Shown one piece after another: positions 49,462-59,006 of a stretch of DNA of 64,000 nucleotides; position 1 is the stretch's first letter; every line of letters starts with the position of its first letter. The DNA is from DAIODI01 sp046349255 (GTDB taxonomy: Bacteria > Pseudomonadota > Alphaproteobacteria > Rhizobiales > Aestuariivirgaceae), in contig JAXMCR010000005.1 of assembly GCA_046349255.1 (NCBI GenBank), positions 248,001 through 312,000 on the forward strand. Reading direction: 5' to 3'. The notes beneath the pieces are model-generated. The model saw only the letters and a program-made list of their open reading frames with translations. It was not told the origin of the DNA and made no database searches. The translations under genes and the position numbers were made by a program.

Positions 49462-52298
49462 TTCGCCCCCCAGCGCAGGATCGAGGGTCGCCGCTTCACG
49501 CCCTTCGGCACCTTGAGCGTCACGAACTGCGGCTCGCTCACCGCCGCTTCGTTCGAGGCCTTGCTGATCCGTACACGGAGATCGAACCACGCGGCCTGTC
49601 CCGTCACCGGATCGGAGTTCGAGTAACGGTAGGCGCCCTCGCGCTCGGGCAGCAGGTCAGCGATCAGGTGGTTGAGGAGGAAGCCTTTTTGCGATTCCGG
49701 CGCGTCCGGCGTCAGGTTCCACGCACCCGACCGCTTGCCGATGGCGTTCCACGTCCACACGGTGTCGGGGTTGACGCCGTCCATCAGGCGCACCTCGACC
49801 TTGATCTTGCCGTGCGCGCTCTCGACATTGACCCAGTCACCGTCGGCGATGCCGAGCGCCCGGCCCTTCTCGTGCGCCATGTAGAGCACGTTGCGCCCGA
49901 GAATCTGGCGCAGCCACGCGTTCTGCGAACCCCACGAATGGTACATCGCCATCGGCCGTTGGGTGAGCGCGTGCATCGGGAATGCGTCGCCGTCGACAAG
50001 CGATTCCTCGAACGGCGGATACCAGAACGGTAGCGGGTCAAAGTAGCGGTCGATACGCTCGCGATGCTCTTCAGGCGGAACGATGTCGCCGTGGCCCTGC
50101 GCCGCGAGGCGGAACCTCTGCAGCGGCTCGCAGTAGAGCTGCATCACGATCGGATCGGCCTTGCCGTTGAAGCCGAACTGCACCGAGAAATCGAGGTAGT
50201 CGCGGTTGGCGAAGCGGAAGTAGCGCATGTGCGCCGGCAGCTCGCGGTACCAGTGGCAGCCGTTCTCGATGTAGCGCTGCAATTGCTCCGGGTTCGGATC
50301 GCCCACCCCCGCCTCGACGCCGGCCTTGCCGCGAAAGCCCGCGAGCGGACCGACGCCCGGCGTGCGCTGGTGGTTCACGATGTAGTCTGCATAGCCGCCC
50401 GGATAGCGCGGCGTACCCTCCGGCGTCGTCATGCCGGGAAGGCCGAGGCGCGCGCCGAGGTCGAGCAGCACGTCCTGGAACGGGCGCACGTCGCGGTCGG
50501 GCTTCAGCACCGGCTGGCGGATCGCGTCCGCCGGGCCGTCCGCTTCCGAGATCGGCCGGTCGAGCAGCGAGATGCAGTCCCAGCGTTCGAGGTAGGTCGT
50601 GTCCGGCAGGATCAGGTCCGCATACGGAACGGTTTCCGAGAAGAACGCATCGGCGTAAATCACCTTCGGGATCACGTACTCGCCGGTCTTCGGATCCTTC
50701 GCGGTGAGATGCTTCAGCGTTCCTTCCGGGTCCATGGACGAGTTCCAGCCCATGTTCGCCATGTAGAGGAACAGTACCTCGATGCCGTATGGGTCGCGCC
50801 GCGCCGCGTTGCCGATCACAGTGTGCATCAAGCCGTGCGCGGCGAGAGGCGCCTCCCACGAATACGCCTTGTCGATGCGGCAGGGCGCGCCGTCGTCCCC
50901 GACGAGGAGATCGTTCGGGCTCGTCACGAAGCCGAGCGGCGGTCCGGGCAGCACCTTCAGCGGCTGCACGTCGCCGGGCTTGCCCGCGGGCTTCACGCCG
51001 GGCGGGGCGGCCTTCGGGAACGGCGCCTTGTAGCGGAAGCCGCCCGGCGCATCGATGGTGCCGAGCAGGATCTGCAGCACGTGGATCGAGCGGCAGGTGT
51101 GGAAGCCGTTCGAATGGGCCGAGATGCCGCGCATCGCGTGCATTGCCACCGGGCGCGCCTGCATGGAGGGATGGCGCACGCCGTTGGTGTCGCGCCAGGC
51201 GACGTCGAGCTCGAAGGCCTGGTCGAAGGCGGCGTCTGCCAGTTCCGCCGCGATGCGCCGAATCGTGGCCGCCTCGATGCCGCAGCGCTCCGCCACCGCA
51301 TCGGCGCTCATCGCCGCATCGAGGTAGCGCTCGGCCAGTAGCCGGAACGCCGGTACCGCGCGCCGCCCGTCGGCGAGCGTCGCCTGGCCGGTGAGCACCG
51401 CCACGCCCTTGCGCTTCGAGGCCGGGACGGGCCTTCCGGTCGCCTTGTCGATCACCAGCGGCTCGCCGTTGTCGCGCGCGACGAGGCCGTCGTCGGCCGC
51501 GCCGGGGTCCTGAACGATCAGCCACGCGGCGTTCGTGTAGCGCGCCACGTAGTCGAGATCGACGCGCCCTGCCTTCAGCAGTTCGTGGATCAGCGCGGCG
51601 ACGAACAGGCCGTCCGTACCCGGACGGATGCCGATCCATTCGTCGGCGATCGCCGAGTAGCCGGTGCGCACCGGGTTGACCGAGACGATCTTCGCGCCGC
51701 GCGCCTTGAGGCGTCCCATGCCGGCCTTGATCGGGTTCGAGGCGTGATCTTCCGCCACGCCGAACAGGAGAAAATACTTCGTGTACCGCCAGTCGGGCTC
51801 GCCGAATTCCCAGAACGAGCCGCCGAAGGTGTAGAGGCCGGCCGCCGCCATGTTGACGGAGCAGAATCCTCCGTGTGCGGCATAGTTGGGCGTGCCGAAC
51901 TGCGAGGCCCACCAGCCAGTGAGTGATTGACTCTGGTCGCGGCCGGTGAAGAACGCGAGCTTCTTCGGGTCGGTCGCACGCACCTCCGAAAGCCACATCG
52001 TGGCGGTGCGCAGCGCCTCCTCCCACGAGACCTCGCGGAACTCGCCCGAGCCGCGCTCGCCCACCCGCATCAGCGGTTTCGAGAGCTTTGCCGGCGAGGC
52101 CTGCTGCATGATGCCGGCCGAACCCTTGCCGCACAGCACGCCCTTGTTCACCGGGTGGTCGCGGTTGCCCTCGATGTACTGGAGCGAACCGTCCTTCAGG
52201 TACACCTTGATGCCGCAGCGGCAGGCGCACATGTAGCACGTGGTCGTCTTGATCTCGTCCCAGGTCTTCGGGGACGTGTCGACGATCGGTTGCGGCAT
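49458..52298 (-). CDS. soeA: Cytoplasmic sulfite dehydrogenase molybdoprotein SoeA
   Basis: A 946-aa molybdopterin oxidoreductase of the DMSO reductase superfamily. The N-terminal [4Fe-4S] site is Cys21, Cys24, Cys28 and Cys56 (CYMCACRCG ... CGKGSAG); the molybdenum ligand is probably Cys146 in HGGFCSVNMAAAG. TGRDQSQSLTGWWASQFGTP and FWEFGEPDW match SoeA of Roseobacter and purple sulfur bacteria, which oxidises sulfite to sulfate in the cytoplasm. There is no Tat signal, as expected for SoeA. It starts the soeABC operon and lies divergent from a MocR regulator across 148 bp. Confidence 0.87.
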   Translation of the reverse strand: MPQPIVDTSPKTWDEIKTTTCYMCACRCGIKVYLKDGSLQYIEGNRDHPVNKGVLCGKGSAGIMQQASPAKLSKPLMRVGERGSGEFREVSWEEALRTATMWLSEVRATDPKKLAFFTGRDQSQSLTGWWASQFGTPNYAAHGGFCSVNMAAAGLYTFGGSFWEFGEPDWRYTKYFLLFGVAEDHASNPIKAGMGRLKARGAKIVSVNPVRTGYSAIADEWIGIRPGTDGLFVAALIHELLKAGRVDLDYVARYTNAAWLIVQDPGAADDGLVARDNGEPLVIDKATGRPVPASKRKGVAVLTGQATLADGRRAVPAFRLLAERYLDAAMSADAVAERCGIEAATIRRIAAELADAAFDQAFELDVAWRDTNGVRHPSMQARPVAMHAMRGISAHSNGFHTCRSIHVLQILLGTIDAPGGFRYKAPFPKAAPPGVKPAGKPGDVQPLKVLPGPPLGFVTSPNDLLVGDDGAPCRIDKAYSWEAPLAAHGLMHTVIGNAARRDPYGIEVLFLYMANMGWNSSMDPEGTLKHLTAKDPKTGEYVIPKVIYADAFFSETVPYADLILPDTTYLERWDCISLLDRPISEADGPADAIRQPVLKPDRDVRPFQDVLLDLGARLGLPGMTTPEGTPRYPGGYADYIVNHQRTPGVGPLAGFRGKAGVEAGVGDPNPEQLQRYIENGCHWYRELPAHMRYFRFANRDYLDFSVQFGFNGKADPIVMQLYCEPLQRFRLAAQGHGDIVPPEEHRERIDRYFDPLPFWYPPFEESLVDGDAFPMHALTQRPMAMYHSWGSQNAWLRQILGRNVLYMAHEKGRALGIADGDWVNVESAHGKIKVEVRLMDGVNPDTVWTWNAIGKRSGAWNLTPDAPESQKGFLLNHLIADLLPEREGAYRYSNSDPVTGQAAWFDLRVRISKASNEAAVSEPQFVTLKVPKGVKRRPSILRWGAK

Positions 52299-52446
52299 CG
52301 GCGGAAAGCTGCTCCTGAGGGACCGGGGCGAAGGTAACCGGCCCGTGCGGCTGCCATAGCACCAACGTTGCCGGATCGCGAGCGCCAGCCAGCAAAGACC
52401 TGGCCGCGCGCAGCGGCGGCATTTGCGCGGCCGGTGCGTTGGCCCT

Positions 52447-53970
52447 ATGGTGGTGCCAGTTCACCGGAATCACAAGACCTTGCGGGACTGGCTGCTGCAC
52501 ATCCGGCGCGACGAGTACACCTCGCTGCAATCGCAGATCCGGGAGGCGCTGGTCGCCGCCATCCTCGACGGCCAACTCGCCCGCGACGAGCCGGTTCCCT
52601 CGACGCGCAAGATGGCGAAGGTATTGGGCGTCTCGCGCAACACCGTGGTGCTCGCCTACCAGGGCCTCCTCGACGACGGGTATCTCGTCGCCCGCGAGCG
52701 GTCAGGATACTTCGTCTCCGACAAGGCGATGGCGACGGCGGCGCGCCCTGCCCCGGCTACAAAGACCGAGAGCTCACCCGCCAACGGGCCGGACTGGCGA
52801 AGCCGCTTCGCGATCCTGCCGTCGCGCCAGGAGAACATCGTGAAGCCGCTCGACTGGCAGCGGTTCACGTATCCCTTCATCTACGGCCAGCTCGATCACG
52901 CGCTGTTCCCGATCGCGGAGTGGCGCGACTGCGCCAGGCAGGCGCTTGGCCGAAAGATTCTTGGCGAATGGACGAACGACGCCGGCGCCGCCGATGACCC
53001 GCTGCTCGTCGAGCAGATCCGCCGGCGGATCCTGCCGCGGCGCGGCATCATGGCCTCGGACGACGAGATCCTCGTCACGCTCGGCGCGCAGAGCGCGCTC
53101 TACATGCTGGCGAGCCTCATCGTGCGAAAGGGAACGCGTGTCGCGATGGAGGAGCCGGGCTTCCGCGATGCGCGCAACATCTTCGCGCTGCACCAGGCGC
53201 AGATCGAGTACGTGCCGGTCGACGCCGAGGGGTTGCAGCCGAACGAGCAGGTGGCGCGGGCCGACGTCGTGTTCGTGACGCCGAGCCACCAGTCGCCGAC
53301 GACGGTGACGCTGCCGATCGAGCGGCGCCGCGCGCTGCTCGACATCGCCTCGAAGCGCGACTCGATCCTCATCGAGGACGACTACGAGTTCGAGACGAAC
53401 TATCTCAACGAGCCCTGCCCCGCGCTGAAGTCGCTCGATACGGAAGGCCGGGTCGTCTACATCGGCAGCCTGTCGAAGACGCTGTTCCCGGGCTTGCGCC
53501 TCGGCTTCATGGTGGGGCCGAAGCCGCTGATCGCCGAGGCGCGCGCGCTGCGCCGCCTGATGGTGCGTCATCCGCCCACGAACAACCAGCGCACCGCCGC
53601 GCTGTTCCTGTCGCTCGGCCACCACGACTCGCTCATCCGCCGCCTGCACCGCGTCTACCGCGAACGCTGGCAGGTGATGGGCGAGGCGCTGCGCCTGCAC
53701 CTTCCCGGCATGGCGCGCGCCCCGGGCTTCGGCGGAACGAGCTACTGGGTGAAGGGGCCGCCGAACCTCGACGCCGATCTGCTCGCGGCGCGCCTCGTCG
53801 AACGGTCGGTGTTCATCGAGCCGGGCCGCATCCTGTTCGGCGCGCCGAACCCGCCGCTCAACTACTTCCGCCTCGGCTTCTCCTCGATCGAGACCCAGCG
53901 CATCGAGCCTGGCATTCGCCTGATCGCCGACGCACTGCCCTCGGCGCTGTCCAGCGCAGCCGCCGAGTAA
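52447..53970 (+). CDS. MocR-type GntR/aminotransferase regulator
   Basis: A 507-aa fusion: an N-terminal GntR winged helix (PVPSTRKMAKVLGVSRNTVVLAYQGLLDDGYLVARERSGYFV) and a fold-type I aminotransferase domain with the PLP lysine in YIGSLSKTLFPGLRLGF. MocR proteins sense PLP aldimines with an amino compound, for example taurine in TauR. Placed divergently from soeABC, so it may link amino-sulfonate use and sulfite oxidation, an inference. ATG at 52447 preferred. The next gene starts 7 bp after the stop. Confidence 0.85.
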   Translation: MVVPVHRNHKTLRDWLLHIRRDEYTSLQSQIREALVAAILDGQLARDEPVPSTRKMAKVLGVSRNTVVLAYQGLLDDGYLVARERSGYFVSDKAMATAARPAPATKTESSPANGPDWRSRFAILPSRQENIVKPLDWQRFTYPFIYGQLDHALFPIAEWRDCARQALGRKILGEWTNDAGAADDPLLVEQIRRRILPRRGIMASDDEILVTLGAQSALYMLASLIVRKGTRVAMEEPGFRDARNIFALHQAQIEYVPVDAEGLQPNEQVARADVVFVTPSHQSPTTVTLPIERRRALLDIASKRDSILIEDDYEFETNYLNEPCPALKSLDTEGRVVYIGSLSKTLFPGLRLGFMVGPKPLIAEARALRRLMVRHPPTNNQRTAALFLSLGHHDSLIRRLHRVYRERWQVMGEALRLHLPGMARAPGFGGTSYWVKGPPNLDADLLAARLVERSVFIEPGRILFGAPNPPLNYFRLGFSSIETQRIEPGIRLIADALPSALSSAAAE

Positions 53971-53977
53971 AGCGCGC

Positions 53978-54949
53978 ATGACCGAGACCGTCTCCCGCTC
54001 GCCGGCCGTGGCGCCGGCCTACCACGACAACCCCGCGCTGGCCCTGCTCTACGGCAGCGCCGGCATCTTCGCCGCTTCGTCGATGGACGCGGTGATGAAG
54101 GGCATGAGCGGGTCCTATCCCGTGCACGAGCTGATGGTGATCCGCGGGCTCTCGGCGCTGCCGTTCATGACGATGCTGGCGTGGCGCGAGGCCGGCACGC
54201 AACTGTTCCGACCGCGTCGCTACCCGCTCATCGTCATGCGCGGCCTGCTCATGTGCTCGGCCTACATCGCCTTCATGATGGCGATCGCAGCCATGCCGCT
54301 GGCGGACGGCGTCGCGCTCTACTTCACGATGCCGCTGTTCGTCGCGGCGTTCGCCGGCGTCGTGCTCGGCGAACACGTTCCGGGCTACCGCTGGGCGGCG
54401 ATCGCCGGCGGCTTCGTCGGCACGCTGATCATGGTGAAGCCCGGCTCGACGGTGTTCGACCCGGCCGCGCTGTTCGCCCTCTACTCGGCCGCGGGCTACG
54501 CGCTGGGCCAGATTTTTGCGCGCCGCCTCGGCGTGGTGGTGACACCGGGGCTTCTCGCCTTTCACCAGAACCTGATCTACCTGACGGTCGCCGTGGTGCT
54601 CGCCACGACGACGATGATGTTCGGCCTCCATGACTCGGTAACGCCGAGCCTCGCGTTCCTGACGCGGGCCTGGACGATGCCGCCGCTGCACGATCTCCTG
54701 ATCGTCGCCGCACTCGGGCCGGTGCTTTCGGTGGCGATGTTCTGCTTCTCCTCGGCCTATCGGCTCGGGCCGGCGACGATGGTCGCCCCGCTCGAGTACA
54801 CCTCGATGTTCTGGGCCGTCGTGTTCGGCTACCTGTTCTGGAACGACGTGCCGGGCTGGGAAACGATCGTCGGCGCGGCGATCGTCGCCGGGGCCGGCCT
54901 CTACATGCTGTCGCGCGACCGCGCCGCCCGCGCCAGGACCTCTGCATGA
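53978..54949 (+). CDS. EamA/DMT-superfamily permease (tandem copy 1)
   Basis: A 323-aa inner-membrane permease with ten predicted helices. The repeat motifs AAMPLADGVALYFTMPLFVAAFAGVVLGE and GPATMVAPLEYTSMFWAVVFGYLFWNDVPGW are shared with the next gene, of which it is a paralogue. It starts 7 bp after the MocR gene and overlaps the next by ATGA, so the three form one operon. Substrate unknown; an export partner for the sulfonate or amino compound sensed by the MocR regulator is possible. Confidence 0.83.
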   Translation: MTETVSRSPAVAPAYHDNPALALLYGSAGIFAASSMDAVMKGMSGSYPVHELMVIRGLSALPFMTMLAWREAGTQLFRPRRYPLIVMRGLLMCSAYIAFMMAIAAMPLADGVALYFTMPLFVAAFAGVVLGEHVPGYRWAAIAGGFVGTLIMVKPGSTVFDPAALFALYSAAGYALGQIFARRLGVVVTPGLLAFHQNLIYLTVAVVLATTTMMFGLHDSVTPSLAFLTRAWTMPPLHDLLIVAALGPVLSVAMFCFSSAYRLGPATMVAPLEYTSMFWAVVFGYLFWNDVPGWETIVGAAIVAGAGLYMLSRDRAARARTSA

Positions 54950-55911
54950 GTTTGGTGCGTGCGAAGACGGCGCCGCCGCAGCGGCTGCGCGCGGTGGCCA
55001 TGCTGAGCTTCGGCGTCGCGGTCTCCTCGACGCAGGACGCCTACATCAAATTCATCGCGGGCTCCTACCCGTTCCACCAGATGCAGTTCATCCGCTCCGC
55101 CGTCGCGCTGCCGCTGATCCTGCTGATCGTGTGGCGCGCGGGCGATCTTCCGGCGGCGTTCGCAAAACCCACCGGCACGCTGCTGCTGCGCTCGTTCATG
55201 CTGTCGATCGCGTCGATCTCGTTCTACCTGGGGCTCGCCGCGCTCGACCTGCCGGATGCGGTCGCGATCTACTTCTCGCTGCCGCTGATGATCGCCGCCC
55301 TCTCCTCGCGCGTCATCGGCGAGAGCGTGCCGCCGCATCGCTTCCTTGCGATGATCGTCGCGTTCGTCGGCGTTGTGGTCATCGTGCGCCCGGGCACCGG
55401 CGTGTTCAACCCGGGCTCGCTGATCGTGCTGTTCGCCACCGCCTGCTACGCGCTCGGCCACATGCTGACGCGCCCGCTCGGCGCGACCATGCCGACGACG
55501 GCCATTGCGCTCTGGCAGAACTTCGGCTTCCTCGTCACAGCCTCACTTCTCGGCCTCGTCTTCGGCACCGGCGCGTTCCATTCGGACCTGATCCCGAGCG
55601 TCGACTATCTTACGCGCGGCTGGGTAACGCCGACGGCGGGCGATCTCCTGCTGATGATGAGCTTCGGCGTCTCGACGGCGCTCGCGATGATCTTCCTCAC
55701 CGCGGGCTACCGCCTCGCCGAGCCATCGTTCGTGGCGCCCTTCGAATACTCCGCGCTGTTCTGGGCGGTAATGTGGGGCTTCCTCTTGTGGGGCACGCTG
55801 CCGGGCGCAGCGACCGTGACCGGATCGGCCCTCGTCATCGGCGCGGGGCTCTACATGCTGTCGCGCGAAACGCGCGGCCGCTCGCCGCGCCCTTCCGACC
55901 CGACCGGATAG
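54946..55911 (+). CDS. EamA/DMT-superfamily permease (tandem copy 2)
   Basis: A 321-aa DMT permease, paralogue of copy 1 (LDLPDAVAIYFSLPLMIAALSSRVIGE, EPSFVAPFEYSALFWAVMWGFLLWG). It is translationally coupled to copy 1 through ATGA at 54946-54949. Paired EamA permeases can act as heterodimers. Its 3' end overlaps the convergent Lrp gene by 61 bp. Confidence 0.83.
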   Translation: MSLVRAKTAPPQRLRAVAMLSFGVAVSSTQDAYIKFIAGSYPFHQMQFIRSAVALPLILLIVWRAGDLPAAFAKPTGTLLLRSFMLSIASISFYLGLAALDLPDAVAIYFSLPLMIAALSSRVIGESVPPHRFLAMIVAFVGVVVIVRPGTGVFNPGSLIVLFATACYALGHMLTRPLGATMPTTAIALWQNFGFLVTASLLGLVFGTGAFHSDLIPSVDYLTRGWVTPTAGDLLLMMSFGVSTALAMIFLTAGYRLAEPSFVAPFEYSALFWAVMWGFLLWGTLPGAATVTGSALVIGAGLYMLSRETRGRSPRPSDPTG

Positions 55912-56366
55912 CCCGCCCACGCCTTCACCGAGCGCAGCGACAGCGACGACTGAATGCGCGACACGCCGGGCAGCCGCGCGATGCGGCTGCGGTGGATGCG
56001 CTCGTAGTCGGGCGCGTCCTTCGCGGCGACGCGCAGGAGATAGTCCGCCGTGCCGCTCATCAGGTGGCACTCGAGGATCTCGGGTACGCGCTGCACCGCC
56101 TGCTCGAACTTCTCCAGCGCCTCCTCGCTCTGTGCGACAAGCGAGATCTCGACGAAGAACTCGATCGAGAAGCCGAGCTTCTGCCGGTCGAGGCCCGCGA
56201 CGTACCCGAGGATCACCCCGCGCTCCTCGAGCTGCTTCACGCGGCGGTGGCATGCCGACGGCGACAACCCCGCCCTTTCGGCAAGTTCGGCGATGGAGAG
56301 CCGGCAGTCGCGCTGCAGCGCCGACAGGATACGACAATCGAACTCGTCCAAATCTTCGGATGTCAT
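55851..56366 (-). CDS. Lrp/AsnC-family regulator
   Basis: A 171-aa regulator with an N-terminal helix-turn-helix (RLSIAELAERAGLSPSACHRRVKQLEERGVILGY) and a C-terminal RAM ligand-sensing domain (VPEILECHLMSGTADYLLRVAAKD). It is divergent from alanine dehydrogenase, so it probably activates ald in response to alanine, as AldR/Lrp does elsewhere. ATG at 56366 gives the normal N-terminus MTSEDLDEFDCRIL. Confidence 0.85.
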   Translation of the reverse strand: MTSEDLDEFDCRILSALQRDCRLSIAELAERAGLSPSACHRRVKQLEERGVILGYVAGLDRQKLGFSIEFFVEISLVAQSEEALEKFEQAVQRVPEILECHLMSGTADYLLRVAAKDAPDYERIHRSRIARLPGVSRIQSSLSLRSVKAWAGYPVGSEGRGERPRVSRDSM

Positions 56367-56407
56367 CCCGTAAAACCCGCTAATAATCGAATGCCATTCC
56401 AAATTTA

Positions 56408-56420
56408 CCGCATTTTGCGG
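56408..56420. promoter_or_regulatory. Small palindrome in the Lrp-ald intergenic region
   Basis: CCGCA-TTT-TGCGG is a perfect five-base inverted repeat near the middle of the 141-bp Lrp/ald divergent promoter. Candidate Lrp-family binding site, by position only. Confidence 0.3.
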
Positions 56421-56507
56421 GTCAGAATCGAATCCTTTGTCAGCGGAATCTGCCTAAAAACAAGGCAACGGAGGCCGAAGGCGGCGTCCGAACGGGAGAA
56501 AGCGGCC

Positions 56508-57626
56508 ATGCTGATTGGCGTTCCGAAAGAGATCAAGAACCACGAGTACCGCGTCGGCATGACGCCCCAGAGCGTCCGCGAGGCGGTCGGTCACGGCCAT
56601 TCCGTGCTCGTCGAGACGAAGGCCGGCAACGGTATCGGCGCGTCCGACAAGGAATACCGCGCGGCCGGCGCGACGATCGTCGACACCGCCGAAGAGATCT
56701 TCGCGCGCGCCGACATGATCGTGAAGGTGAAGGAGCCGCAGGCCGTCGAGCGCAAGATGCTGCGCCCCGGCCAGATCCTCTACACCTACCTCCACCTGGC
56801 CCCGGATCCGGAGCAGACCAAGGACCTCGTCGAGTCGGGCGCGATCTGCATCGCCTATGAGACCGTGACCGGCCCGCGCGGCGGCCTGCCGCTGCTTGCC
56901 CCGATGTCGCAGGTCGCGGGCCGCATGTCGATCCAGGCCGGCGCCCATTGCCTCGAGAAGGCGCAGGGCGGCCGTGGCATGCTGCTCGGCGGCGTACCCG
57001 GCGTGCAGCCGGCGAAGGTCGTGGTGCTCGGCGGCGGCGTGGTCGGCACCAACGCCACCGCGATGGCGCTCGGCCTCGGCGCCGACGTCGTCGTGATCGA
57101 AAAGAGCGTGGACCGGATGGAAGAGCTCGTCGCCCGCTTCGGCACGCAGCTCAAGACGATCTACTCGACCGCCGGCGCGGTCGAGGACTACTGCGCCGAC
57201 GCCGACCTCGTGATCGGCGGCGTGCTGATCCCGGGTGCTGCGGCGCCGAAGCTCATCACGCGCGAAATCATCAAGAAGATGCGCAAGGGCTCGGTGCTCG
57301 TCGACGTGGCGATCGACCAGGGCGGCTGCGCGGAGACCTCGCGCGCCACCACGCATGCGAAGCCGACCTACGTCGTCGACGGCGTCATCCACTACTGCGT
57401 CGCCAACATGCCGGGCGGCGTGGCGCGCACCTCGACCTACGCGCTCAACAACGTGACCCTGCCGTTCGGTCTCGCGATCGCCGACAAGGGCTATAAGAAG
57501 GCGCTGATGGACAATCCGCACCTCCTCGCCGGTCTCAACGTCATCGACGGCAAGGTCACCTACAAGGCGGTCGCCGAGGACCTCGGCTACAAGTACTACG
57601 AGCCGCAGAAGCTTCTTGCGGCCTGA
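56508..57626 (+). CDS. ald: Alanine dehydrogenase
   Basis: A 372-aa NAD-dependent alanine dehydrogenase interconverting L-alanine and pyruvate plus ammonia. MLIGVPKEIKNHEYRVGMTP is the classic start; YLHLAPDPEQT, PLLAPMSQVAGRM, VVVLGGGVVGTNATAMALGLGADV (NAD fold), GGCAETSRATTH (active Asp/His region) and YCVANMPGGVARTSTYALNN follow. Length is normal. The divergent Lrp gene suggests regulation by alanine. A strong terminator follows. Confidence 0.93.
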   Translation: MLIGVPKEIKNHEYRVGMTPQSVREAVGHGHSVLVETKAGNGIGASDKEYRAAGATIVDTAEEIFARADMIVKVKEPQAVERKMLRPGQILYTYLHLAPDPEQTKDLVESGAICIAYETVTGPRGGLPLLAPMSQVAGRMSIQAGAHCLEKAQGGRGMLLGGVPGVQPAKVVVLGGGVVGTNATAMALGLGADVVVIEKSVDRMEELVARFGTQLKTIYSTAGAVEDYCADADLVIGGVLIPGAAAPKLITREIIKKMRKGSVLVDVAIDQGGCAETSRATTHAKPTYVVDGVIHYCVANMPGGVARTSTYALNNVTLPFGLAIADKGYKKALMDNPHLLAGLNVIDGKVTYKAVAEDLGYKYYEPQKLLAA

Positions 57627-57669
57627 CGAGAAAAAAGCGCCCGCGACGTTACAAGGGCAATTTGCAAAG

Positions 57670-57705
57670 GCCCGTCCGCACACTCCCTGGTGCGGGCGGG
57701 CTTTT
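57670..57705 (+). terminator. Rho-independent terminator after ald
   Basis: GCCCGTCCGCAC (57670-57681) pairs with GTGCGGGCGGGC (57690-57701), with one G-T pair, followed by TTTT at 57702-57705. It lies 44 bp after the ald stop. Confidence 0.85.
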
Positions 57706-57753
57706 CCTTTCGGCGCGGCGTGCTAGCCTCTGCTCGAACACAGGGAGATCGGC

Positions 57754-58038
57754 ATGAGCGGCAGCGCCAGAGCGACGCAGTACATCGACAACGATAAGGC
57801 GATCGTCACCGAGTGGCGCTTCCTCAAGGACGGCGACAACACCGGCTGGCACGTGCACGGATTTCCATACGTCGTGGTGCCGCTGATGGACGGCCGGCTG
57901 AAGCTCAAGACCAAGGACGGCGAGAGCTTCGCCGAGATGAAGGCCGGCGTACCCTACTATCGCCCGGCGGGCGTCGAGCACGATGTGATCAACGCCTCGG
58001 GCGGCGAGTACGCCTTCATCGAGGTCGAGATCCGCTAG
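57754..58038 (+). CDS. Small cupin-domain protein
   Basis: A 94-aa single-domain beta-barrel. The metal-binding cupin motif is WHVHGFPYVVVPLMDGRLKL (His-x-His) with PAGVEHDVINASGGEYAFIEVEI giving the second His. No known reaction. The TAG stop is part of a CTAG shared with the convergent holin-like gene. Confidence 0.75.
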   Translation: MSGSARATQYIDNDKAIVTEWRFLKDGDNTGWHVHGFPYVVVPLMDGRLKLKTKDGESFAEMKAGVPYYRPAGVEHDVINASGGEYAFIEVEIR

Positions 58039-58538
58039 CCCTTCGCCGCGCGCCCCTTCGGCGGGGTCTCCGCAGCCTCCTCCTTCGGCTTGCGGCGGAA
58101 GCCTTTCATCAGCGCACTGACGGTCGGCACGAGCAGGCGCGCCGCGCCGAGCTCTACCGCGCCGGTCATCAGGCCGCTGACCGCGCCGTGCTGCATCAGG
58201 GCGATCTCGTTCTCGGTGGCTTCGAGCGCGGCGTTGCGCATCTCCTCCGCCATCGCGAGTTCCGGGCCCGGCGCCAGCGTGTAACCGATCAGCGCCGCGA
58301 GCGCCGCGACGACAAAGTCGACGCCGGCGATGACGAGCGCCGTCTCGACCGGGCCCCATGATTCCGAGAGCCACTGGTAGGCCGCGACGTTCAGCATGCC
58401 GAGGCCGAACAGCGCGATGCCGAGCGCGATCGCGAAGAACACCGCCTTGCGGGCATAGGCGCGCAGTCGGATTTCGGCGAGGAGCAACTCCGTCTTGGCG
58501 TATACACGGCCGTTGCGAACGATCGACTGGATGCTCAT
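58035..58538 (-). CDS. DUF1469/phage-holin-superfamily membrane protein
   Basis: A 167-aa membrane protein. Two hydrophobic segments (AVFFAIALGIALFGLGMLNVAAY and ALVIAGVDFVVAALAALIGYTLAP) are followed by a charged, soluble tail, the layout of the family named phage holin 3_6. Despite the name these are housekeeping stress or envelope proteins. A DUF883-like gene lies 14 bp upstream on the same strand; the two probably form an operon. Confidence 0.65.
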   Translation of the reverse strand: MSIQSIVRNGRVYAKTELLLAEIRLRAYARKAVFFAIALGIALFGLGMLNVAAYQWLSESWGPVETALVIAGVDFVVAALAALIGYTLAPGPELAMAEEMRNAALEATENEIALMQHGAVSGLMTGAVELGAARLLVPTVSALMKGFRRKPKEEAAETPPKGRAAKG

Positions 58539-58552
58539 GGGTCGTCTCTCCC

Positions 58553-58846
58553 TCAGCGCGCCGTCAGACGGCCGATGATGATGCCGATGGCGATCGCCCC
58601 GGCGATGGTGGCGCCGGGATGCTCCTTCACCGTGTGCTCGGCGTCCTCGATCATCTGCGTGACGATCTCGGCCAGGTCCTTGGCCTCGCGGCCCAGGTGG
58701 TCGAGCACGCCCGGCGCTGCCTCCTCGAGGAGCGCTTCCGCCGCTCCCGCGGCCGCCTGGCCCTTGCCCTTCAGCGTCGCGATCTCGGCCTTCAGCGCGT
58801 CGATCTCGCGCCGCAGCCGTTCGCCTCCCGATTTCAGCTGTGCCAC
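58553..58846 (-). CDS. YqjD/ElaB-like (DUF883) tail-anchored protein
   Basis: A 97-aa protein. A helical N-terminal part (LRREIDALKAEIATLKGKG) leads to a single C-terminal membrane helix HPGATIAGAIAIGIIIGRLTAR, whose G.IIGRL..R ending is the YqjD/ElaB signature; E. coli homologues anchor ribosomes in the inner membrane in stationary phase. A GTG start at 58846 is used with GGAGA just upstream. Confidence 0.65.
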   Translation of the reverse strand: MAQLKSGGERLRREIDALKAEIATLKGKGQAAAGAAEALLEEAAPGVLDHLGREAKDLAEIVTQMIEDAEHTVKEHPGATIAGAIAIGIIIGRLTAR

Positions 58847-59006
58847 GGTGTCTCTCCTTCCACGGTGACGTTCGCCCCTTCTACACCGGGGGAACGCGCC
58901 ATGTCATTGCCGCCGGGCCGCGTTTCGCCCCCTGGCCCTCGACAGCCGCGCGCAGGGCGGGCAAAGGTAGCCGACCACCTTCCCGCCAAAGGACCTTGCG
59001 AGACCC

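Noticed and set aside
58035..58538. Prophage remnant because of the phage-holin family name
   Set aside because: The family is a housekeeping membrane protein group; no other phage gene is nearby.
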